A DNA stretch of 64,000 nt from positions 22,890,346-22,954,345 of the forward strand of contig CM068323.1 of the NCBI GenBank assembly GCA_034766995.1. Direction: 5' to 3'. Positions 1 to 12,912 of this stretch are shown piece by piece. The position numbers and the translations under genes were made by a program. How positions within the stretch are numbered: the first letter of the stretch is position 1; the number at the start of each line of letters is the position of its first letter. The notes under the pieces were generated by a model. The model worked only from the letters and a program-made list of their open reading frames with translations. It did not search any database and was not told the DNA's origin. Source of the stretch: Acanthacorydalis orientalis (lineage: Eukaryota > Arthropoda > Insecta > Megaloptera > Corydalidae).

Positions 1-56
<56 letters not shown>
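1..56. repeat. (TA)n microsatellite at the window edge
   Basis: Alternating AT broken once by C at position 30. The array is cut by the window start, so its full length is unknown. Confidence 0.9.
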
Positions 57-353
57 TGAAAAATAATTAGTTTTCACAGCACAACGAAAAATAAATAATC
101 CTTTATGAATGTAATTTTGTTGACATATGATCAGACATGTTTTCTGTTAAGTGAATGTGAATGGATTAAAATGTGGAGCGATCTACAAATGTAAATATTT
201 GCCAGAACTTATCCTTTAAACGTGTTTATGTAAAACGTAAATTCATAAATTAATTCAGAATATAAAGTTCAAACTCGTATATTTACTTTTTATTCTTGTC
301 ATAAATAAGCACTCTGCTGCAGTAACTTAGAGTTATAAAAAACATACAAACAT

Positions 354-395
<42 letters not shown>

Positions 396-999
396 GAAAA
401 AAGATAAATTTTCATTAAGTATTTTCCAAAATTGAACTAAGTATTTGATACATTTTATTTTAGTATAAATATTTTTTCCAATATGAATAAATAGTTAATA
501 ACCTCTTTGCTATTATTTTTAACGATATTTTTTTATAATTTATGATTTAGATTATATAATAAGTTATGTATAAGTTATTAAAATTATACCAAATATAATA
601 GTTAAATACATAGGATATAAGGCAGATATAAAAATTGGAAAGTTATTATAGTAAAAATATATAGTATAATATAGTATAGGAAAAATATAAAAGTATTCTT
701 AAAAATAAGAGATGTGGGAAGAAAGAAACGAGAAACAATTAGCTTATCCAAGATCACCACTACAATCAAACAGATACCGATAGTATTTAGTGTCACCTTT
801 TCTAGTTCTAACAAATGTTCAATTCTTCAAATATAATGTATTTTTTTCGGTATTTTATAATTATTCTAACACATTAAAAGGTATTTAATAATTCCTTATT
901 TTTTTTTCATGTGCCAATTAAAAATATTCAACAAATTTGATAATTATAATTAATTAATAATTAATATTTTATTTTATATCACACTGTGCACTTGCTATT

Positions 1000-1106
1000 A
1001 GCGATGTTTAACATTCGCTCCGTTGGTTCGAGGCTGGGTTGCTTAACTTGATGATTCACAATCAACGTTTGCATATACTCTCCCCTACAGTAGGCTCAGC
1101 CTTGTT
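1000..1106 (-). repeat. Interspersed repeat family, copy A (inverted)
   Basis: Read on the minus strand this copy contains CAAGGCTGAGCC, then GGGGAGAGTATATG, then ATCAAGTTAAGCAA, then CAGCCTCGAACCAACGGAGC and GAATG. The same blocks in the same order occur in the two plus-strand copies at 6.7 and 38.6 kb. It is the only copy here not followed by a (TA)n tract. Confidence 0.65.
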
Positions 1107-1336
1107 TCTTTTAATAGGTATAGTCAGAATCATTTATATTATTACGAATAATCTTGAGTTTATAACCCATTAAATTTTATTATATATGGTTTACTTAGTA
1201 AAGCTGTTTGTCAATTACATCAAGATGAGCTTTTAACTAATTGCAATAATTTAAGAGTAGAAGGTTTATTTTAAATGTTTAATGACGAGTTTAAATTAAT
1301 TGATTGTCTATGAGTCTCAATATATAACTATAAAAT

Positions 1337-1339
<3 letters not shown>

Positions 1340-1391
<52 letters not shown>
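1340..1391. repeat. (TA)26 microsatellite
   Basis: Uninterrupted TA. It marks the left edge of a GC-elevated island. Confidence 0.95.
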
Positions 1392-1396
<5 letters not shown>

Positions 1397-1399
1397 TAA

Positions 1400-1930
1400 A
1401 GGTTTGGTAACGATTCTCAAATGGAGTCAAGAGTGTGGAACATGGCATAATATCGAATAATGTTGCTGATTCTAGATTCAAGAACGAACTCTTCCGAAAG
1501 TTTCTCGTTATCAGTATCGGTGGAAATACCTTTTTAACATCACGTGCACAAGGCACTGCATGAACGCTCCATGTTTGTTTGCCTACGTGAGACTGCATAC
1601 ATTGGAAGGGTTCGCGGAAACGCAGCGCTACCACTTTCAGTGGTAAGCTAAGGAACTAAGAGTCGAGTGGCGCGAAATTTATATTCATAGTGTGTGCTCG
1701 CCTAATGGCACCGACACGGCGAGAGAGTGAAGCGTGAGCTTCAGCTTTAAGACCTTACCATTGCCTACACCACTCGCGAATATCTTCATTGATTCATATC
1801 TGCGTATAAATATGCAGGAGCACGTACGAGTTTTTGACCCAAGTTCACTATACATATAAAAGCCACGTCCCAATACTCTATATACGTTCTACTGCTCTAA
1901 AACGGCTTGAATAATTGTTGCTCGTACTGC
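1400..1930. other. GC-elevated island, function unknown
   Basis: Several CpG-containing blocks (CGCGGAAACGCAGCGC, GGCACCGACACGGCGAG, CACTCGCGAATA) rise out of AT-rich flanks. On the minus strand an open frame of 80 codons (1392-1634) includes FREPFQCMQSHVGKQTW and a possible AAG/GTATTT donor, but no acceptor with a pyrimidine tract joins it in frame to the 45.4-kb exon. It is more likely a regulatory element than a coding exon, on current evidence. Confidence 0.3.
1629..1645. repeat. 7-bp inverted repeat TACCACT-TTC-AGTGGTA
   Basis: The arms are exact and lie within the GC-elevated island at 1.5-1.9 kb. This is a short hairpin or a dimer-type binding site. Confidence 0.4.
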
Positions 1931-2023
1931 AACCTTGCAAGATTTCTCTTAATGTACCGCGATTATATATTTTTTCATATGCGCACAGACATATAAATTT
2001 GTGTCTATATATCATTTATATAC

Positions 2024-2061
<38 letters not shown>

Positions 2062-2732
2062 TAAAACAAATATACTTTTGCAAGAGTCTCGAAGATAGAT
2101 TTCAAATATTTGTTTCAAATATTCCAATGGATTCATTCAAAGAAAATTTATATGTTTGATGGGATTATAAAGGAATAATCTATTCGAAACTTTTAGAAAT
2201 AATTAATCGGTAAATTCTATTCTTTACTATTAATTTACAGACAAAATTGCAACTTAATATCTGGGACCGATAAATCGTGAAAGAGTTATATTCTTGTACA
2301 CTACCTTAAAACAATATAAGGTTGTATTGCCTATCAAAAATATTTAAATGGTATTTCTTTACTAGTCAAGAATATTTTATAAGCACAACATAGAAAATAA
2401 AATAAAACTATGATGTACTAATACAGTAATAAACATTAATGGAAATTTATTTAAATGAATAGGAATGAATAATAATAATAAGTGACAAATCAAGTAGAGA
2501 TAAAAATAAATAAGTAATGGAAAATTTTTGATGGTTTTAAAGAATCGGTAGGTATCGAATTGATTTAATTCTAATTTATATTGCAATATCTATTAAAAAA
2601 TAAAACAACACATATTAAAAAAATATATAAAACTATAACCTTTAGGTGGTCAAGTTGTAGGTTTGACATATCTACTTTAATCTGTCAAAGGTAAGGGTAG
2701 TCATAGAAGTGTTTTAAAAGTGTTCACGCGTG

Positions 2733-2733
<1 letters not shown>

Positions 2734-2774
<41 letters not shown>
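2734..2774. repeat. (TA)n microsatellite
   Basis: About 41 bp of pure TA. Shorter TA tracts follow at 2922-2943 and 3022-3054. Confidence 0.95.
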
Positions 2775-2776
<2 letters not shown>

Positions 2777-3021
2777 TTGTGTGTATATATGTGCAGAGGT
2801 TTGTTAGGCAGCTCATGTCTACACAACTCATCAAAGCACAAATATGAGATCGATATAATACTTGAATCAGAATTGTACACTTAACTGCACCCACATATAT
2901 ACTCTCTCTTACACACACTCACGTATATATATATATATATATATTCATTATATAATTCATACCTAGATATACATTAATTTAATTTCTCTTTTTTTTCTTC
3001 AAAACTTTCAAACATAAAAGA

Positions 3022-3063
<42 letters not shown>

Positions 3064-3624
3064 ATATACATATATATACACGTTTGTGTATGGATATCTA
3101 TTTTGGTATGTAATTGATAAAAGAGAAGTTTATGTTATGAATTGTATAAAATATATAATGGTGATAAAAATAGACTCTTTTGAAAAATATGAAAAAGTTG
3201 ATCACTCGTCGATAATTTTCTTGACATAAGAATTTTTTATAAAATGTACAAATATATATATATATATATCTTTTCTTTTATAATTTCTACGAATTGAAAA
3301 GTATAGAGTTTTATAAAGGTGTTTAGAAAATATTTATGCAATTTGTTAATATAAAAAAAATTATATTCATTCATTGGTATTATTTTATATATTTCAAAAA
3401 TACTAAGATATTTTGAGAATTTAATGTAGATTTATTTATAGTTCTCTTATTCTTAATTATTATGCTTTTTTATAAAAATGATAAGCATCATGTTTTTAAG
3501 TTATTAAAACACTTATTTAATATTAAATTACTTTATTATGCTGCATTTAATTAGAATAGAAATATATGAATAAATAGCTTATGGAAAAATCATTACATTT
3601 ACTTTCCCTTCTTTTTTATCTTTC

Positions 3625-3672
<48 letters not shown>

Positions 3673-5030
3673 ACTTCATGAAATATAACGACATTTATCT
3701 CACATTCAATGAAAAATTGTGAAGATATTAAAAGAAGTGACTAAAGTGTCAAGTGTAGGAAAGTTTGGAAAAAAATACATTTTCGTATAATATATTTGAC
3801 ACATTAAAATGCCAAGTTCATAAATCAAAACATATTTAGATGCCATAAATTTATCTTTAATTCTTTTCATCTTTCCTTGTCATTTAATGTCAACCTATAT
3901 CAATCATAAATAAGACGAACGAAACTCACGCGTTCTAACAATTGGAATTTATTCATGTAGACAGTTAAGCTTTCGTTCTTGTTGTGAATTTTCATACATC
4001 TTTTAATAAATTTATGAAGAGAAATATTATATTTAATAAGTGTTCATCTGTATTTCGTAACCTGTAAATAGCCGATAGAAAAATTATTAAATCGTTATTA
4101 TATTTAAATCATTAGTGTATATCTACATATTTGTTTCGAATCTATCTAATTTCTTTATTTGAGTAATTAATATTTTCATATCGGTTCAAACGACGTTTAT
4201 TTATAAAATTTTACACATGAGTCTTCTTTCATGGATTCAAATAATTGGAAATCATTCAACTTGAATTTATTTATGAGTGTTGTTTTATTCACTAAACCCA
4301 TTGAAACCGACCGTCAATTAATAAAATTCGTTGATAGCGTTGTAAATACATAATTATTGCTGCAGAATGAGGTATCATACATAATATTCACTGTCAGAGA
4401 AAGGATCAAAACCTCATAAACTGTCATGTTTTCGAATAGAGAGAACAATGATGAAGCGGGTAACCGTAAGCTGCGATAACGTACGGAAAACACAAAGCAC
4501 AATTTGAGGAATTCGCGCATTAGGTTGACGGGACTCTTGAATGCGTTGTGTTTGGATGTTTGTTAGTTTCTAATTCATATACTTCGATTATTGAAAATTT
4601 TATACACAATATATATACATATATATATAGAGAGAGAGAAAGATAGAATTATACTGTGTAACAATAAAAAAATATTGATATTGGTAACGAAATAAGTATT
4701 ATTATCATTTAATAAAATTAAATAAAATTTTATTCTTTCCACAACAATAAATTTATTGAAAATAAAAAAGATTTGATTTTGACATTAATTTAAATTAATG
4801 CGAATGTTTGCAATTGATTTATTAAGTGTATATATATATATATGTATATATATATAATAAATATTATATATAGACATTTCGAGAAGTCAAAAAAGAGGGA
4901 AGCTGACAATTAACACTATGCAGGCAGTCATCAAGAAATACACACGGGTTCTAAGTGTGAGCCAGGAAGAACGTTACTAGAGAATTGTAGTAAGATGGTA
5001 TTATATTATAAATGCACACATACACACACA

Positions 5031-5066
<36 letters not shown>

Positions 5067-5727
5067 TATATATGCATCTAATACCATGAACCTATGTAAT
5101 GCTACAAAAATAAAAATATTTAATAATTAAATTCAGTTAATAAAGGACTGGTAAAAATTTATACAGACATTCGATTAACATAGTGTTCCAATATTCTTCT
5201 CTTCAACTGTATAGTTAAGTGATATGAAACAAGAATAGCAGAAAATCTTAAAAATCAATACAACCTTTATTGAAGTAATATTGTTATGTACTAAATTTAA
5301 ACAGTGCTTGTACATCTTGGGATACATCAAATAAAAACAGGAAAAACTCTAGAGCTCAAAAGATGGAAAGGTTCATTTTTAATAATCATTAGAAGTCAAA
5401 TACCTGAACTGATATGATGGAAAATTTTATATCAGTAAAAAAACACACACAGGAACGCATATTACAGCGTTAGTCTCTTTATCAAATTTATTTAATGGAT
5501 ATTCATCAAAGATATTTTCCTTTTTCTTAGATATTATCGATTACACTTATAAAATGAAATAAATGATGTGAATAAGAATTCTGTTTTCAGTAGACGCTTG
5601 AAAATTTGGCTAACAATTTCAAAATTGTCAACTGGGTTAAAATATATCAGAAATTTTGAATAATGAACAGTTTTATTATAATATGTTTGGAAATAGTGGA
5701 AGTTGTTAATTATAAAATGTAAATGAG

Positions 5728-5734
<7 letters not shown>

Positions 5735-5792
<58 letters not shown>
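5735..5792. repeat. (TA)29 microsatellite
   Basis: About 58 bp of pure TA. It generates the IY-repeat frame seen on the minus strand, which is not a gene. Confidence 0.95.
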
Positions 5793-5795
<3 letters not shown>

Positions 5796-5859
5796 AGTAT
5801 TTTGATACACGAGTATAAAATGAAATACAATATTAAAGAACGAGTTAACTGTACAAGTT

Positions 5860-6140
5860 ACGCCACTGCGCGTCTGAACATAAATCGCTGTGTATAAACA
5901 ACACTACCACATCTACTATCGCAACTTCCACTTCTGCATCAGCATGTAGTCATTTTTCGAACGAAATCCCGTAAACATTCTTCGAGTAAATATCGTGAAG
6001 TCTGACATGACGACAGGTGCCCAAAAAGAAGACATGATTTACAACGTGGAAGCTTTCGTCCGGTAGAGAGAACGCGTCTCCCGACATCAGCAGAGGCAAC
6101 CGATTCCGGGGAAACATGACATGTTCGTGTATGCATTCAT
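5860..6140. other. GC-elevated island, function unknown
   Basis: CpG-bearing sequence (CCACTGCGCGTCTG, GAGAACGCGTCTCCCGAC) lies next to the (TA)29 array. A minus-strand frame of 65 codons with seven Cys is present, but there is no signal peptide, domain or splice context that I trust. Confidence 0.3.
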
Positions 6141-6317
6141 AAACTTTTCACAGACTTTGTTCCGGTGTATTTCGGATAAGATAAATGGATCTCATGCCGC
6201 ATTATATGTTTACGTCATTCACGATTGTATTAATGTTTCTTAGTTCACGATGTGACTTCATTTTTTATCTCGAATGATTTATTCCTTTTTTATGCGTCGT
6301 CGATTTATTATTATAAT

Positions 6318-6352
6318 CATAATGATGATGATGATGATAATAATAATAATCA
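6318..6352. repeat. Trinucleotide microsatellite (ATG)n-(ATA)n
   Basis: ATAATGATGATGATGATGAT runs directly into AATAATAATAAT. It is one of few trinucleotide repeats in a window dominated by (TA)n. Confidence 0.75.
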
Positions 6353-6707
6353 TAGTAGCAATAATCACATATTATAGAATTTCGCGAGAACGTATGGCAC
6401 CATCATTATAAATATTTACATTCCTTATGATTAAATTCTTTTTTTCTGTTAATTAAATAATAAGAGATAGTCAATCTAAATGTGTTTTAGCATACTTTTT
6501 TTAAGTTATTTCAATCGATTGGCCAAATTTGATCATGAATAAGGAATTGATCAGGACTGACTAGCTAAATATAAACTTATTGATTGATTCATTCGCTTAA
6601 AATACTATTTTTTAAATTATTAGGAAAGGTTTTGTTAATGTTTTTTTATGATAAATCTGATTTTGTCAATATAGTTCTTATACAGTCAATATAGTTAATA
6701 CAGTTCT

Positions 6708-6895
6708 ATAAGTCAATTTAAAAAAATAAGGCTGGGCCACATATAAAAAGGGGGGGGGGCATACAGGAACGTAAATAACAAAACATCAAGTTAAGCAAAC
6801 AAGCCTCGAATCAACGAAGTGAATGGTGCTCCTCGTAAGCATACAGTTTCATAGAAATCCATTAGAAGTATTAACATGCAATACATCATGCATAC
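6708..6895 (+). repeat. Interspersed repeat family, copy B
   Basis: The copy begins TAAGTCAATTTAAAAAAATA, then AAGGCTGGGCCAC. It has a run of ten G at 6750-6759 where copy A has GGGGAG. It continues AACATCAAGTTAAGCAAACA, AGCCTCGAATCAACGAAGTG, AATGG, and ends ATTAACATGCAATACA before a TA-rich tail. It has no open frame of its own. The TA-rich 3' tail shared with copy C suggests a SINE- or LINE-tail-like retroposon; this is inference. Confidence 0.7.
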
Positions 6896-7253
6896 ATATG
6901 CATAGGTATATATATACAATACACATATGTACACATGTATATATACAGATTTCGCAAAAAGAACAAAGGGTTCAAAACACTAATACTTTTTGTCTTGTAA
7001 TATTTTCATCAATTTATATCCAACACTTCACATTTTATTTTTTGCACCACCTACACCCAAACAACACCCTCTCTTTCTCTCTCTCTCTCTCTTTCTCTCT
7101 ATATATATATATTGCGTTGTAAGAAATAAAGAATATTCACAAAACAAATTCGACGTATCAATGTCGTAACGCAAAGTTAATTTTATTTAGAGAGGAAAAT
7201 ATGATATATAAGAAGAGTAAGGTTTTTTTATTTAATATACAGATTTTAAATAA

Positions 7254-7289
<36 letters not shown>

Positions 7290-8082
7290 TTCATGGTTTT
7301 AATAGTATGAATAGAACAAATGCATAGAATAATTATTAATGCAAATGGAATGGATATAAAATATTAAATTCTTTCCATATCACACATTTAGAATTGATGA
7401 TAAGACAGTAATGAATATAATTAATTGATACTGAAAAAATAGTGCACTATTTTAAATTTTCGAATTAAATTTGATGTAATTTAAAACTCACGAATACGAT
7501 ACTAAAATTTCATTTCAATGTAATCATAGAAGACAGCACGAAATTATACAACATACGATATATTATTGAGAAATGTGCCAGATCGATGTTGTAGTATAAT
7601 CAGTAAGAAATAATTCAAGACGAATACGGTTCAAAGTAGCACAATGTTTGAATATCTGCAGTATCTTCTCTCATCTCATGTTAAAATATTTCTCCGCTTA
7701 TGTTGCACGTTTCTCTAACATCTTCGTACATACTTAACGTTTTCATCTGTTCGTCTGGTACGTTATATTTTGTTTGTAATCTTTTGATGTTTCTGTTATC
7801 TATTCAGCAGTTTATTTTATTTTTATTCCTTTCGATATATCAGTCATGTTGTTCTTATTCAGGAAAATATGTTGTTTTCGTTTCCTTACAGTGAAACATT
7901 TACAATATTTGTATGTTGAATTCATGACTGTAAACACATTCTGATATCTCATTTAAATGATTTTAATTAACTATTAAGAACATCTTTGTAACATCAACAA
8001 TGTTTGTTGTATTTTAATATTAATACATTTTAACTTTTTTGGATTAGTAAGTCGTTCTTTTGTAGAATATAATATTTTGTTA

Positions 8083-8121
<39 letters not shown>

Positions 8122-9031
8122 TGTATGTTAATTTCATTTTACATTTTATAAAACATACCTTTTTTTCATTAAAGTTTCATTTCATCAACTGACGGAACTT
8201 AAATTACCTTATAATGTAAATATGTCAAAACATCACATTCATAACACATTTTAGTAAACTGGGATTTCATTTATAATTAAAACGTGTTATTAAGTATAAA
8301 AACGCGAAGTTACGAATTCGATTTACCAGTGTGCTAATTTGAGAGTGAAAAAATAATGCATATTTTGTATTCTACAAAAAGGTCAAAGTAAATGTTATTT
8401 TTTTTTAGAATAGCTAGTTTACATTTAATAAATATGTTTTAAACATGATAAAAATAATCGAATAAAAACAATCACTGCACTAGTTTATATAGAAGATATT
8501 ATTGTTTGTGTTTTATTGATATATATTTATTTTATAGTTCTATTTATTTTTTTCGTAAGAATATAACACTTATTAGGAACTTAAGAATTCAAAGACGATG
8601 ATTTTCAAACATATGTAATAATACAAAGATTTTTTTTTTTTTTAAAAAAATGTCAGGAGATTAAAAATACAAATATGTGGAAATAATGTTCGAACAGAGA
8701 TTTTTTTTAAGAAGAAAACGAGATGTCTTAAAGACAATATTACAGAGACATGTTTTAAATAAAATGGTTGTGCAGAAGGGTAAATAGAGTATTCGTGAGG
8801 GTGTCTAATTTTTTTAAAATAACCTGAAGCATGAAATACATAATTATATGAAGTAGTATTTCATAAAAGAATTACTAAGGTTATATAAAGAATACATAAA
8901 AAAAAGTATCATGGAAGAATAGCAAGAATATATAAAATAAATGATAAAAGATATTAAGTGTTATAACTATCAAGAACTATAGAGAAAAAAAAGAAAGGAA
9001 AAACGAACTGAGATTTCAATAAATCAATTTA

Positions 9032-9033
<2 letters not shown>

Positions 9034-9077
<44 letters not shown>

Positions 9078-9098
9078 TAGATAGATAGATAGATAAAT
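9034..9098. repeat. Compound (TA)n-(GATA)n microsatellite
   Basis: TA to about 9074, then TAGGTAGATAGATAGATAGA. The tetranucleotide part probably grew from the TA tract by mutation and slippage. Confidence 0.9.
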
Positions 9099-9426
9099 TC
9101 ATATCTTGAAATAAATAAATAAATAACAAATAATAAATTAAATACTATAGAAATGTGCTTCGCAATAAATCTAATTGTGTATACAGAAATCTTGACTACG
9201 ATTAACTGGCACTTTGACGTTCAAACCCGTCATAGTTGTACATAAATTGACATTGATGTTTCCCAAGCATTCCGTTCTCATACTTCAGAGCACATCTAAA
9301 CTGCTTACTATTGACACATGGCAATTGAATTGAAAAACGATGTTAACGTATACGTGTACTGGTGTGTCAAAGGAACTGATGAATTGGATGAGAAATATAA
9401 TTTTCACATATTTTATATACAAATAT

Positions 9427-9466
<40 letters not shown>

Positions 9467-10559
9467 TTGTATAAAAAGCGACATAAATATATTATGAATG
9501 ACATATTTAAATAATACCTAATTAGTGAGGTATTTTGATTCAAAAATATTAGAATAAGTGAAATTGACAAGATTATGACATATTAATGAAATGTAAACTT
9601 TCTATTAATTATGGTCTTGTTAGTAAGCTTTATTTAAATATTTATTATTAACATAAAAAGAATTATGAACATTATTATCTGTATACGACTTTATTCAGTA
9701 AATTTTTTTGAAACTAATTTAATAAAGTTTGATATTATTTAAAAAAAGATAGCTGATTTACATTATAAATAAACACATTAACAAATAAAATGTGTTTATT
9801 TGTGCCTATAGTAATAATATATATGGTCAGGATTAATCCGAAGAAAATATCTATATAAGAAGTTATAAAATATTAGTTTATTGTATAATTTTAACTTTAT
9901 TCAATGTTGCGAAATTCTAGTTTGATATCCATGGAATAAGAAAAGAATGAAATGTTGGATCTTTTCTTTTTTAAAGTATAAAATGTTAATTTTAATCAAG
10001 TTTACAGAAGTAATGTCTTGAAAATGAATTCACTTACATGCTAAAAATTTTTTCCATAAGTGTTTTAATATCTAATAATTCATTATTTTTGATTATTGTG
10101 TCAATATCGTATATGGTATAGAAAAATCTCAGATGTATTTTACCTTAATTATTTATTGGAGATGTTCGATAAAAATTTTTTTTATAGTTTACGGATAAAA
10201 AATATCCATTTTTAAAAGATATAATTAATTGTAAAATCAGAAAAATAATATATTTTACTATTAATGTGAATTTTGTTGTTATATATTATATATCAAATAG
10301 TTTGTTCCTATTTTGTAATTAATTACTTTTTTAGAAAAACGAGTGGGAATACTTTCATTTCTTAATCGTCTTTTAGAATAAAATGTAATAAGTTTATTTC
10401 AGAAATAATGACTAACAGACATAATTAATGAGAAAAGATGTTAAAACAGATTTTATTATTTTTTTAGACAATAAAGATTTTGTGAAATAAAGTTTCAATC
10501 AATAAATACTGTATTTTTGATTTTTTTCATATTTTGTAATTAAGAAATGAAAATAATTT

Positions 10560-11060
10560 TCGTTTAATAATCGTCCGTACGCCAACCAAACAGTCTCACG
10601 TGCCATAGGTTCGCGATCACTGTTTCTAAACCGTTATATACACAAAATTGAATTAAATACCTGAAAAACAATATCTTTAACGAGTTCACACACGTGTGTA
10701 CTCTTTTTACTTCTGCAAGTTACGATATAATAAATCCGAACCATTTGATAAAGTAACCGTGCATTGCTAGTCAGACCGACCATTTTTCCATAAACAAAGG
10801 GATCAACGCATTAAACATACTGACAAACATTTCTGACGTGATTAGTTTTATACGTGACTGCTCATAAAGATCTGAGCGTATAGTAACGGCCACGCAGAAA
10901 ACTCCGGGGAGAATGTCCCGGAAGCCGACGTCTGGTGTTTATGACTCAGGTGCACTTAAACGCCACTTCCTGTGTCGTTAGTGCATTTAATGGTACCGTG
11001 AAGACATTGAACGAACTTTACTAGAATGGTCGAACGTTTTTTATGCCGTTTTAAACAATA
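10560..11060. other. GC-elevated island with small inverted repeat
   Basis: The island includes TCACGTG-type E-box cores near 10597 and 10692 and an inverted TCCGGG / CCCGGA pair at 10903-10922. The composition contrasts with both flanks. It is immediately left of the sequence leading into the 315-bp tandem array. No open frame of note. Confidence 0.3.
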
Positions 11061-11379
11061 ACGGGTTTCTTTCTGGCTAAACATTTTTCAAATAAGTTTT
11101 ATAGTTTGCTAGTTACATTTCCATAAAGTGGCGGATTAACTAAGCTGGGGTCACACGGTTTACGGGGTCTCTAAAATTTATCTGACGACCAAAAAAAAAC
11201 TGCTTTCTGTAAAAATATATTTTGTAACATTTTATATATATACGAGTATATATATAACATTATTATATAAACATATCAATTTTATCAAAATGCAATATTC
11301 TAAATTATTTTTCAGAAAAATAAAGAAACAAAAATTATAATTATGTCAATGATGGATGGTGATATTGTTATGCAGGTTT

Positions 11380-12912
11380 CTTTTTACCATGACTCTGATC
11401 TTTTATAAACATAACGACGTGAAATGAGTATTAAACCAATTTTAAATGATCAGAAAGTATTTTTTGTGATAGAATAATTTTATAACTGAACATAAAATTG
11501 AATATCGATTAATATATCGCATAATTCGTATTCCAAATTCCGTTTTTCGCATGATATATATTTGTTACATCTATTAGAATCGATTTATTGTGAAAAAAAT
11601 TCATATTTTACATTTTCGATTTTTAGCCAAAAAAAACGTCAAGGTATACCCCTTGGATTTTAGCTGAAAAATTTTTTGAATTCGATTTTCGTTTTTTTAC
11701 CACGAACGTGATCTTTTATGAATATAAAGACGTAAAATAAGTATTAAACCAATTTTAAACCCTTAGAAAGTATTTTTCTGGGCGGAATAAACTTAGAATT
11801 GAACATAAAATGGAATATCGATCAAATATCGCATAATTCTTATTCCAAGCTTTTTTAGAAATCAATTTTCATTTTTTTTACATCTAATCCGACCTTTAAT
11901 GAACACAAAGACTTAAAACAAGTATTAAACCAATTTTAAACCCTTATAAACTATTTTTGTGGTCGGAATAAGTTTATAACTGAACATAAAATTGACCAAA
12001 AATTGAATATCGACTAAAATATCGCACAATTCTCATTCCATGCTTCGATTTTTGTGTGAAACATGTTTATTATGTCTATTAGATTCGATCTATACAGAAA
12101 AAAGTTCAGTTTTCAGACTTTCGATTTTCGGCCCAAAAAAACGTCAAGGTATACCCCTTGGATTTTAGCCGAAAAATTTTTTGGATTTGATTTTCGTTTT
12201 TTTGCCATGAATTCGATCTTTTATGAATAAAAAGACATAAAACAAGCATTAAACTAATTTTAAACCCCTAGAAAATATTTTTTGTGGTCCGAATAAGATT
12301 TGAAATGAACACAAAATTGAATATCGATTAAAATATTGCACAATTCTTATTCCAAGCCTCGGTTTTCGCATGAAATCTATTTGTTATATGTATAAGATTC
12401 GATCTATAATGAAAAAAATTCAGTTTTTAGATTTTTGATTTTCGGCCTAAAAAAACGTCAAGGTATACCCCTTAGATTTTGACCGAAAATTTTCAAGAAA
12501 TAAATTTTCGTTTTTTTAGCACGAATCCGTTCCTTTATGAACAAAACGACGTAAAACAAGCATTAAAACCAATTTTAAACCCCTAGAAAGTATTTTTTGA
12601 GGTCGTAATAAGCTTAGAACTGAACATAAAATTAAATATCGATTGAAATATCGATTAATTCTTATCACAAGCTTCGTTTTTCACATGAAACCTATTTGTT
12701 ATGTCTATTGGATTCGATCTACACCGAAAAAAATTCAGTTTTCAGACTTTCGATTTTCAACCAAAAAAAACGTTAAGGTATACCCCTTGAATTTTAGCTG
12801 AAAAATTGTTGGTAATCAATTTTCGTCTTTTTACCTCAAATCCGTTCTTTTATGAACAAAAAGACGTGAAACAAGCATTAAACCAATTTCTAACCCCTAG
12901 AAAGTATTTTTT
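11380..12912. repeat. Tandem array of a ~315-bp AT-rich repeat (about five units, one shortened)
   Basis: A landmark, CGTCAAGGTATACCCCTT with slight variants, recurs at 11637, 12142, 12456 and 12771, giving spacings of 505, 314 and 315 bp. Between landmarks the same sentence of motifs repeats: GAAAAATTTTTTG, TTTTATGAA with GACGTAAAA, AAACCAATTTTAAACCC, GAACATAAAATTGAATATCG, TTCTTATTCCAAGC, TTCAGTTTTCAGACTTTCGA. The 505-bp interval is two units with about 125 bp missing. The array fades in near 11380 and stops abruptly after AGAAAGTATTTTTTT near 12912. Units differ at perhaps one base in ten, so it is an old array. No coding frame is conserved. I do not recognise the family by name. Confidence 0.85.

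Larger units (their letters stand above)
57..6707. other. AT-rich noncoding stretch
   Basis: Apart from the repeats and islands listed, this holds A/T-rich sequence with many short (TA)n tracts (362-392, 2025-2056, 3246-3269, 3630-3671, 5036-5062). No frame with protein-like composition was found. Confidence 0.7.
6896..11379. other. AT-rich noncoding stretch
   Basis: Includes a pyrimidine tract CTCTTTCTCTCTC at 7069-7100 ending in TA, and (TA)n at 7257-7284, 8085-8115 and 9434-9461. Nothing coding seen. Confidence 0.7.

Noticed and set aside
1392..1640. Minus-strand FREPFQCMQSHVGKQTW frame as the second exon of the 45.4-kb gene
   Set aside because: The only acceptor keeping phase 1 (CTGAAAG/TGG) has no pyrimidine tract, and the peptide shows no domain. 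It was kept only as a GC-elevated island.
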